A stretch of 64,000 nt of DNA from Mesorhizobium amorphae CCNWGS0123. Its GTDB lineage: Bacteria; Pseudomonadota; Alphaproteobacteria; Rhizobiales; Rhizobiaceae. The stretch is taken from positions 2,850,001 through 2,914,000 of the forward strand of contig NZ_CP015318.1 in assembly GCF_001686985.1 (NCBI RefSeq). Direction: 5' to 3'. The position numbers and the translations under genes were made by a program. The notes under the pieces are model-generated. The model worked only from the letters and a program-made list of their open reading frames with translations. It had not been told where the DNA came from and ran no database searches. Positions 57,467-64,000 of this stretch are shown here, in pieces. How positions within the stretch are numbered: the first letter of the stretch is position 1; every line of letters begins with the position of its first letter.

Positions 57467-58861
57467 ATGAACAAGCATAACGATCTTCCGGTAGCAGTCA
57501 TCGGTGCCGGCCCTGTCGGCCTGGCGGCAGCCGTCCATCTGCTTCGCCAGGGCCTGCCAGTGAAGCTCTACGAGGCCGGCGGCGACATTGCCACCAACCT
57601 TCGCGATTGGGGCCATGTCAGGATTTTTACGCCCTGGCGCTATTGTGTCGATCGGGCGGCGAGGGAGTTGCTGGAAGAGCATGCCTGGAACATGCCTGAT
57701 CCCGAGGCGTTTCCCACCGCCAATGAGCTTGTCGATCTCTATCTCGAGCCGCTGGCGAAACTCCCCGAGTTGGCGCCGGTGATCGAAACCGGCGCTCGAA
57801 TTGTCGGCATCTCGCGCTGGGGCGCTGACAAGGTGCGGAGCAGGGGGCGTGAGGCACGGCCCTTCATGCTGGTGGTCGAGACTGCCAATGGCACCAGGCG
57901 TGAAGGTGCCCGCGCCGTCATCGATGCTTCGGGCACATGGCAGTCGCCGAACCCGCTCGGTGCCGGCGGCCTCGCGGCCGAGGGCGAGATGGAATTCGCC
58001 GATCGCATCGCTTACGGCATCCCCGATATTCTCGGTCGCGACCGCAGCGTTTACGCCGGCCGCACCACGCTGGTCGCCGGCTCCGGCCATTCGGCGGCCA
58101 ATGCCTTGCTCGATCTCGCCAGGCTGGCGGATGCCGAACCTGGAACAGCGTCCATCTGGACGGCTCGCGGCACCGACCTCGTGCGCATCTATGGCGGCGG
58201 CGATGCCGACCAGTTGCCGGCGCGTGGTGAGCTTGGCGCCGATGCGCGCGAACTTGCCGAAAGCGGTCGCGTCACGCTTGTCACCGGTTTTGCCACCGTG
58301 GCCATTCGCGACGAAGGCGGTCGCCTGATCGTCGAGGGCGAGACGGAAGACGGCTTGCGGCGGATCGGCCCGGTCGACCGCATCATCGCCGCCACCGGGC
58401 AACGGCCCGACCTCACGCTGACAAGGGAGCTTCGGCTCGATCTCGATCCATGGCTGGAAAGCGTCAAGGCGTTGGGGCCGCTCATCGATCCCAACGAGCA
58501 TTCCTGCGGCGACGTGCCCCCGCACGGTCACCGCGAACTCAGCCATCCCGAGGCAGATTTCTATACGGTCGGCATCAAGAGCTACGGCCGGGCGCCGACT
58601 TTCCTGCTTTTGACCGGTTACGAACAGGTGCGCTCGGTCGCGGCCGCTTTGGCAGGCGACACCGCGTCCGCCGATGCTATGCGACTGGTCCTGCCCGAGA
58701 CCGGCGTCTGCGTGGTGCCGGGATCGCTCGCCTCGGCCGAAAGCGCGTCTGACGGCTGCTGCGGCGGCCCGGCGCCGCAAGAGGTGGATGCGTGCTGCGT
58801 CGCCGATGTCGAGGCGAAGACTGCCGGCAAGAGTGGCTGCGGCTGCGGCGTCGCCGCATGA
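57467..58861 (+). CDS. FAD-dependent oxidoreductase with cysteine-rich tail (ars island)
   Basis: 464 residues; ATG 57467 is chosen over 57452 because GGAAGG lies between them. FAD motif GAGPVG (13-18), a second dinucleotide motif GSGHSA (204-209), and GYxR-like TGQRPD, as in flavin monooxygenases. The last ~45 residues hold eight cysteines (DGCCGG, DACCVAD, SGCGCG). It may oxidise trivalent arsenicals, or use the tail to capture arsenic; both are inference from the neighbourhood. Confidence 0.78.
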   Translation: MNKHNDLPVAVIGAGPVGLAAAVHLLRQGLPVKLYEAGGDIATNLRDWGHVRIFTPWRYCVDRAARELLEEHAWNMPDPEAFPTANELVDLYLEPLAKLPELAPVIETGARIVGISRWGADKVRSRGREARPFMLVVETANGTRREGARAVIDASGTWQSPNPLGAGGLAAEGEMEFADRIAYGIPDILGRDRSVYAGRTTLVAGSGHSAANALLDLARLADAEPGTASIWTARGTDLVRIYGGGDADQLPARGELGADARELAESGRVTLVTGFATVAIRDEGGRLIVEGETEDGLRRIGPVDRIIAATGQRPDLTLTRELRLDLDPWLESVKALGPLIDPNEHSCGDVPPHGHRELSHPEADFYTVGIKSYGRAPTFLLLTGYEQVRSVAAALAGDTASADAMRLVLPETGVCVVPGSLASAESASDGCCGGPAPQEVDACCVADVEAKTAGKSGCGCGVAA

Positions 58862-60072
58862 GCATTGCGTCGGGCATGCGTAGCCGCGGCACGATCATCA
58901 CCGTGCTTGGGCTGACGCAGATCATGGCGTGGGGCTCTTCCTACTATTTGCCGGCGGTCATTGCGCCGAAAGTGGCCGCAGAGACCGGTTGGCCGCTGGC
59001 TTGGGTGGTCGGCGGCCTGTCGCTCGGGCTTCTGGTCGCCGGCTTGATCTCGCCGCGAGTCGGCTCCTCGATCGAACGTCATGGCGGCCGCAATGTGCTT
59101 GCTTTCAGCGCCGTCTGCATCGGCGTCGGCCAGATCGGCCTGGCGGCGGCGCCGACCGTTGCGGCCTATGTCGGCGCGTGGCTCGTGATCGGGCTCGGCA
59201 TGGGGGCTGGGCTCTATGACGCGGCCTTCGCGACGCTTGGCCGCCTGTACGGCCACAGCGCGCGTTCGGCGATCACCACCTTGACCCTGTTCGGCGGCTT
59301 CGCCAGCACCGTCTGCTGGCCGATTTCCGCCTTCCTGATGGCCGAGATCGGCTGGCGCGGCGCCTGCCTCGTCTACGCGGCGGTGCAACTGCTTGTCGCT
59401 CTGCCGCTCTATCTCGCGCTGCTGCCGCGCGGGGTGCCACCGCGCGGCAGCAGAACCGAAGCGGAAGGAAACGCCAAACGCGCGCCTGTGGGTGATCCGT
59501 CCTTGGCGCTGATGATCGTGCTCGCCGCCACCATCACGCTTGCCGCGGTGATCTCCTCGACGATGTCGGTGCATCTGCTGGCGATTCTGCAGGCCGGCGG
59601 CCTGGCGCTTGCCGCCGCCGTCGGCCTTGGCGCCCTGGTCGGCCCGTTCCAGGTGACGGCACGCGCCATCGAAATGATGATCGCGCGCTACCATCATCCC
59701 ATCTGGACCAAGCTTGCTTCGGCGAGTTTCGTCGCCATAGGCATCTCTGCACTCTGGATCGGCATGCCGGCCGTGCCGGTGGCGCTCGGCTTTTACGGCG
59801 CCGGCATCGGCCTTGAATCGATTGCGCGCGGCACCTTGCCGCTCGCATTGTTCGGTCCGTCGGGCTACGCGAAATTGATGGGTCGCCTGGCCATGCCGAG
59901 CCTGATCGCCCAGGCCGCCGCGCCGTCGATGGGCGCGGTGCTGATGCAATGGACGGGAGCGCAAGGCACGCTCGCCGTACTTGGCGGCCTTGCGCTGCTC
60001 AACGTCGTGCTGGCGTTCGGCCTGCGCTGGTTGTTGGGCCGCAACAGGGGCATTCTGCTGCAGCCGGGGTAG
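58858..60072 (+). CDS. MFS transporter of the arsenic island
   Basis: 404 residues, twelve predicted helices. ATGA overlap with the flavoprotein gene couples them, so it probably exports the flavoprotein's product or another arsenical, comparable with ArsK- or ArsJ-type carriers. No partner GAPDH gene (needed for ArsJ) is present. Substrate unproven. Confidence 0.8.
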   Translation: MSIASGMRSRGTIITVLGLTQIMAWGSSYYLPAVIAPKVAAETGWPLAWVVGGLSLGLLVAGLISPRVGSSIERHGGRNVLAFSAVCIGVGQIGLAAAPTVAAYVGAWLVIGLGMGAGLYDAAFATLGRLYGHSARSAITTLTLFGGFASTVCWPISAFLMAEIGWRGACLVYAAVQLLVALPLYLALLPRGVPPRGSRTEAEGNAKRAPVGDPSLALMIVLAATITLAAVISSTMSVHLLAILQAGGLALAAAVGLGALVGPFQVTARAIEMMIARYHHPIWTKLASASFVAIGISALWIGMPAVPVALGFYGAGIGLESIARGTLPLALFGPSGYAKLMGRLAMPSLIAQAAAPSMGAVLMQWTGAQGTLAVLGGLALLNVVLAFGLRWLLGRNRGILLQPG

Positions 60073-60129
60073 CCGATCGCTCGAGAACGCGCGGTGAAGG
60101 CGCCAGCCCGATCCGGACTCCACAAGCCA

Positions 60130-60906
60130 CTACATCAGGGACGCGGTCGCCAGACGACTGGTCGCGACGTTCGGCTTCTTGTCGCCTACGTACTCAACGT
60201 TCGTGTCGATGAGCCGGTCGCTGTCGATCCCGGCCGCGGTCAAAATATCCACGATCGCCTTCACGCGCTTCTTGGCCAGTTCCTTGTTTTTCTTTGCGGC
60301 GCTGGAGCCGGTGAATTCCTTGGCAGCCAGGCCCGTCAGTTCGACATTGCAGCGCGAGTCTCGGATGCTGGCGGCAAACTTGTCGAGGTCGTCCTTGATC
60401 TGCCGTGAAATCACGGAGGACTGGTTGTAGAAAAAGAGGTTAATCTGGACAGGGTCGCGCTTCTCATACTGCCGGCACGATATCCCTTGCTTCGGGAGAG
60501 TGTATAGGATGGCGCTCCGCGCCGTGTTGGTGTCGGCGGCGCCGTCGTCGACCCAATGCGAAAGCGCCAGCACCATCTCCGGCTTGACGCCTTGCGCCTT
60601 GAGAAAGTCGCCGGTCGCACTCAGCCTGCGGCCGGCAATGTCGTAGGCCTTGTCGTAGCCACCTTCCTTGCTCGCCGTTGCATAAAGCCTATAGCCGCAA
60701 TCGTGCCCGGCCTCCTTGATGAAAGCCGTCAGCGCGTTCGCGGCTTCGTCCGATATCTTGCCGTCTCCCTTCTTGAACAGGACACGGAACGAATTCCACT
60801 GGGTGCATTTAGGGCCAACATCAGGTTCCTGGGCGGCCGCTCCGAAAGACAAGATGCTCCCGGCAACGACTATAAATGCCAGGACAAGACTGAATGACAT
60901 CTTCAT
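60130..60906 (-). CDS. Secreted OmpA-like domain protein
   Basis: 258 residues from ATG 60906; Met 60900 is an alternative. Signal peptide about 1-25. Two weak OmpA/peptidoglycan-binding-like modules: SFRVLFKKGDGKISDEAANAL and CNVELTGLAAKEF...NKELAKKRVKAIVDILTAAGI. The canonical peptidoglycan-binding Asp/Arg pair is only partly visible. Probably periplasmic. Function unknown. Confidence 0.65.
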   Translation of the reverse strand: MKMSFSLVLAFIVVAGSILSFGAAAQEPDVGPKCTQWNSFRVLFKKGDGKISDEAANALTAFIKEAGHDCGYRLYATASKEGGYDKAYDIAGRRLSATGDFLKAQGVKPEMVLALSHWVDDGAADTNTARSAILYTLPKQGISCRQYEKRDPVQINLFFYNQSSVISRQIKDDLDKFAASIRDSRCNVELTGLAAKEFTGSSAAKKNKELAKKRVKAIVDILTAAGIDSDRLIDTNVEYVGDKKPNVATSRLATASLM

Positions 60907-60965
60907 TTTCAAGGCGCCTGCTGTGCACATACTGAACCTACTGCCGTTCCCATGATTTCGACAGG

Positions 60966-61020
60966 TTAGAGCAATTCCAGGAAAAGTGTGTAACGGTTTT
61001 CCTTTGGAATTGCGTAAAAA
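60966..61020. repeat. Palindromic intergenic repeat
   Basis: Arms GCAATTCC/GGAATTGC (60971-60978, 61006-61013) and AGGAAAA/TTTTCCT. The AGAGCAATTCC-GGAAAA form is a common rhizobial repeat. It lies between the glycosyltransferase and the OmpA-like gene. Confidence 0.8.
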
Positions 61021-61056
61021 CAAACATCCAGGTCTGCACCGTCGACGATGCCGTCC

Positions 61057-64000
61057 TCAGTCCCACACCAGCAGCAGCTTGCGCCAAAAGGCGTTGGATG
61101 GCATCGGCTTCGAGCCGCGCGGCAGCCGGATGGCCAGATAGATCGTCAGCCATTTGCGATCGATCTCCCGGATTGAAACCTTCAAATCATGCAGCTCGAA
61201 AGGTTTCGAAACCCGCGTCCATCCGGAGAACGCCAAGACACCGACCGGGGCATCGCCTTTCCATACGAGCTTTTCTTCCTGCCTGCCCAGCGCCATGGCG
61301 AACTCGAATGGAGACGCTTCCTCATGAGCGATCTCTACTGTTGCTATGACACTTCTGGCGAAGGCCGGGAAAGCAGAGTTGAGGGCGGCAACAACCGGGC
61401 CATGCGTACTCGGTCGCAGGAATATGCCGCCATTGTCGCCGGCGACAAGCAACGCCGGCAGATCGGAGGGATGGTCGGTCACCAGCGTCGAATGCTTCAG
61501 CTCGTCACTGGTCATTCGGCGCATGCGTCGGCGTTGCTGCGGCGCGCCGAGGCGCGGACGCCTCGCGCCGGTCGAAACGGCATGGCGGATCTGGATGCCC
61601 GAAAAGCCGCCGAGCACCCGTGCATTCGGGAGGCTGCCGCCGCACCTGACCGCGAGCAGCAGATCGCGCCTGTCGGTCGCCGGCGAACTGACAGTCGCCA
61701 TGATCTCGCGCGACTCGTGCGCTCGGCTGACATCGGCCCAGCCGCTTCCGCCATCACTCTCAAGGAGTTGGGCGAGATTGCCGAAGGTCTGGCTTTCCGC
61801 ATCCACGATGGCGAGCTGAAACTGCGCACGACCGGTCAGTTCCTCATCGAGGTAAATCCAACAGGTCGCGCCAGTGACGCCCGGCGGGCAGACGCCCTTC
61901 AGCAAAGCCATGCTGATATTGCTGCCCTTGGCTTCGAGAAACAGCTGGTCCGGCGATTGCTCGACATAGCTCAGCAGGGCCGGATCGTCATCGGGATACG
62001 AGCCGATATGAGCCAGGCGCAGGGGTTCGGCGGAGAGATACTGCTCGCGGTAGAGCGAGGAATGCAACTCCGGCACGGTTTCCTCGGCCGCTGCGTTGAG
62101 CATTTCGACGACACCCAGGGTGAAGTCGGGGCGCCCGGCATGGGCGAGCAGCGAAACTGCGGTATCCGCCCTGCCTTCGCGTGCCGCGATCTCGGCCAGC
62201 AGCTGCATCGCGTCCGCGCTGTTGGGGGAAACTGCGCTCAACCGGAGATATCGTTCGTCCTTGACCCGAAGCTCCAGATTCCAGAGGTTGAGTTCTTTCT
62301 CATGATTGGCGGTGTTCGAGCTGATGCCGAGTTGCACGAACATGTCCGTATTCGCGAACTTGTGCTTTCGGAAGACGTTGATGATCGGCTTGCGGTTCCG
62401 CAGCCACTCGGCATTTCGGTTCATGCCGGTCGGCGATGAGCGATACCAATAGAGGGGCTCCGGGACGGTGACAATCTCCAGGCCGGCTTGGTCCGCGCGG
62501 AGGAAGAATTCCCAATCGCTGGCCGAAAAGCCTCGCTCCTCGTTGAGGTAGCCTATCTTGTCGAAAACCTCGCGCCGGAACATCGCGTTGGCATCGCCAT
62601 ACGGATTGGTGATCAGGGCGATGTCCGTAGGTCCGCCGACCGGAAAATAGAGCATGTAACCGCTCTTCGTATCCGGCGGCACGAAAGGTTCGTTGAGCCA
62701 CTTGGCGAAGGTCGTGCAGATATCGGCACCGGACTTTTGCATGCCGGCAACGAAGGCACTGACGGCGTTCGGGAACAGCACGTTGTCGTCGTCCAGGAAC
62801 AGGATCAGCGAACCCTTGGCCGCGCGGATTCCGGTGTTGCGCGCCTTGCCGAGGAAGCCGTTCTTCTGCCGGATGATCCGCCAGCCGCGCTGCACGAACT
62901 CCGGCTCGATCTCGGCCAGCAACTGGACGGCAGCTGGATCGGTGCTGCCGTCGTCAACGAGGACCAGTTCGATGTTTGGGTAATCTTGGCGCCGAACCGA
63001 GGCAATCGCCTGGGGCAGCAGGCTGGCGCGATTGTAGTGCGCCGTAATGATTGAAACGAGCGGTGGCCGGCTCCGGCTTCGGCCTGGGGCCTTGGCGGGT
63101 TCCCTGCGGAATTTCGCGTGCAGCCTGCTCCAGGCTTTTTCACGCACGTCCCGTTTGTGCAGCGGCCTGGCCGGGCCGAACGATCGGCTTTCCAGCACTG
63201 ACGCAATCTTGGCCGCGATGGCCGACGCGGACGCCTCCATCATGATGGCATCGGCCGATCTCGGATGGAGCACGTCGCGAACGCTGCCGACATCCGTCGC
63301 GACAAACGGGATCTCCTCATCGAGGCATGTCACCACATCGAGCGGAAGCTGAGCAGCCGTGTGCGTAATCGCCACCAGTGCATGGCTCTGCCGGAGATAT
63401 CTGAAGATCTCGGGTTCGTCTCGAATGGGCAGGAGCTTCAGCTTGAACGGCCACTGCTGCGCCCGGCGAACGATCATGCCGCCCGAATGTTCGCCCAGCA
63501 CATGACCGAACGCGCCGACGACGGTCACCGCCAGGTCGGCCACGCCGCTGTCGGCCAGGCGGTCGAGCGCATCGCAAAACAGCGTCAGTCCGCCGCGCGC
63601 CTCCGTGCCCGAGAAATGAACAATTTCGGCTGTCGGCCGCTCGCGCGGCCGGTAATGATCGACGGCGAAGTTCGAACGCCACTCCTCAGGCTCAAGCGGC
63701 GCGGCAATGTGACGGCTGGCGGGCAGTTTCCATCCCGCCTTGGTCATCCAGTCGAGCAGGGACTGGCCGGTGACGACAAGATGGTCGCAGGTCTCGGCCG
63801 ACGTCTTTTCCATGTGCGCGACGGTCATCTGGTCCTTCTGCTCGACCGCGCGGGCATTGGCCTCCAGCTTCCACATGAGCGGCTCATGGGCGAGCACGAC
63901 GATCGCAGGCGGAGCGGGAAAAACGCCCGTCCGCTTGGCGACGGTGGGGAAATGCGCCAGGCCGCCCTCGAGCGAAAAATAGACGACGTCGAAATCATTC
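61057..64000 (-). CDS. Large glycosyltransferase, 5' end beyond window
   Basis: At least 981 residues are visible, open to the right edge. Layout from the edge: a GT-B-like domain (HLVVTGQSLLDWMT, PLDVVTCLDEEIPFVATDVGSV), then a GT-A family 2 domain (PLVSIITAHYNRASLLPQ, LVLVDDGSTD, LILFLDDDNVLFP), then about 380 residues with no recognised domain. Probably a cell-surface polysaccharide enzyme. Sugars unknown; a fusion of two transferases suggests successive transfers. Confidence 0.82.
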   Translation of the reverse strand, partial: NDFDVVYFSLEGGLAHFPTVAKRTGVFPAPPAIVVLAHEPLMWKLEANARAVEQKDQMTVAHMEKTSAETCDHLVVTGQSLLDWMTKAGWKLPASRHIAAPLEPEEWRSNFAVDHYRPRERPTAEIVHFSGTEARGGLTLFCDALDRLADSGVADLAVTVVGAFGHVLGEHSGGMIVRRAQQWPFKLKLLPIRDEPEIFRYLRQSHALVAITHTAAQLPLDVVTCLDEEIPFVATDVGSVRDVLHPRSADAIMMEASASAIAAKIASVLESRSFGPARPLHKRDVREKAWSRLHAKFRREPAKAPGRSRSRPPLVSIITAHYNRASLLPQAIASVRRQDYPNIELVLVDDGSTDPAAVQLLAEIEPEFVQRGWRIIRQKNGFLGKARNTGIRAAKGSLILFLDDDNVLFPNAVSAFVAGMQKSGADICTTFAKWLNEPFVPPDTKSGYMLYFPVGGPTDIALITNPYGDANAMFRREVFDKIGYLNEERGFSASDWEFFLRADQAGLEIVTVPEPLYWYRSSPTGMNRNAEWLRNRKPIINVFRKHKFANTDMFVQLGISSNTANHEKELNLWNLELRVKDERYLRLSAVSPNSADAMQLLAEIAAREGRADTAVSLLAHAGRPDFTLGVVEMLNAAAEETVPELHSSLYREQYLSAEPLRLAHIGSYPDDDPALLSYVEQSPDQLFLEAKGSNISMALLKGVCPPGVTGATCWIYLDEELTGRAQFQLAIVDAESQTFGNLAQLLESDGGSGWADVSRAHESREIMATVSSPATDRRDLLLAVRCGGSLPNARVLGGFSGIQIRHAVSTGARRPRLGAPQQRRRMRRMTSDELKHSTLVTDHPSDLPALLVAGDNGGIFLRPSTHGPVVAALNSAFPAFARSVIATVEIAHEEASPFEFAMALGRQEEKLVWKGDAPVGVLAFSGWTRVSKPFELHDLKVSIREIDRKWLTIYLAIRLPRGSKPMPSNAFWRKLLLVWD

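Overview
The window looks like chromosomal DNA of a GC-rich alphaproteobacterium of the order Rhizobiales, most likely Mesorhizobium or a close relative. The evidence is the gene order of several core blocks (rpsF-rpsR-rplI with dnaB-radA-cvpA-purF, fabD-fabG-acpP-fabF-mltG-yicC-gmk, lptF-lptG-lptD-surA-pdxA-rsmA), the high GC content judged by eye, and several dispersed palindromic repeats of the kind common in rhizobial intergenic DNA. Species assignment is inference. I see no rRNA, tRNA, CRISPR array, phage, transposase or plasmid genes.

Layout. 1-8 kb: the 5' part of an Aas-type acyltransferase gene, a tautomerase divergent from a LysR regulator with a strong operator-like palindrome, two EamA exporters, a secreted S10 carboxypeptidase, an OsmC protein and two small hypotheticals. 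8-21.9 kb (all minus strand): SDR, purF, cvpA, radA, dnaB, an Rsm22-like protein, ynfA, cfa, the rplI/rpsR/rpsF ribosomal genes and an LTA-synthase-like membrane sulfatase-fold enzyme. 22-28.7 kb (plus): fatty-acid synthesis, MltG, YicC and guanylate kinase. 28.9-36.7 kb (minus): the LPS-transport and outer-membrane assembly operon. 37-39 kb: pepA-holC.

39-47 kb is the most unusual part. Six genes (condensing enzyme, SDR, metallo-beta-lactamase-fold hydrolase, F390-synthetase-related adenylating enzyme, BioF2/GNAT-like acyltransferase, PaO-type Rieske oxygenase) run on the plus strand, and every internal junction is a 4-base start/stop overlap. A VOC protein follows, and an ATP-grasp ligase lies convergently downstream. 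The set looks like a compact, undescribed biosynthetic pathway for an acyl-derived small molecule or lipid; its product is unknown.

47-54.9 kb: an M20 amidohydrolase divergent from an AraC regulator, a sugar ABC importer (binding protein plus two permeases, no ATPase), a phosphotransferase, a cytochrome b561 gene broken by a 10-bp tandem duplication, a MarR regulator and a monooxygenase-fold protein. 55-60 kb: an arsenic-resistance island with two ArsR repressors, two mechanistically different arsenate reductases, an aquaglyceroporin as the probable arsenite exit, a flavoprotein with a cysteine-rich tail and an MFS exporter. The window ends with a secreted OmpA-like protein and a large glycosyltransferase cut by the right edge.

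Repeats deserve attention: three sites carry paired inverted copies of one ~50-bp element, and two other palindromic repeats appear to supply the stop codons of ynfA and arsR.
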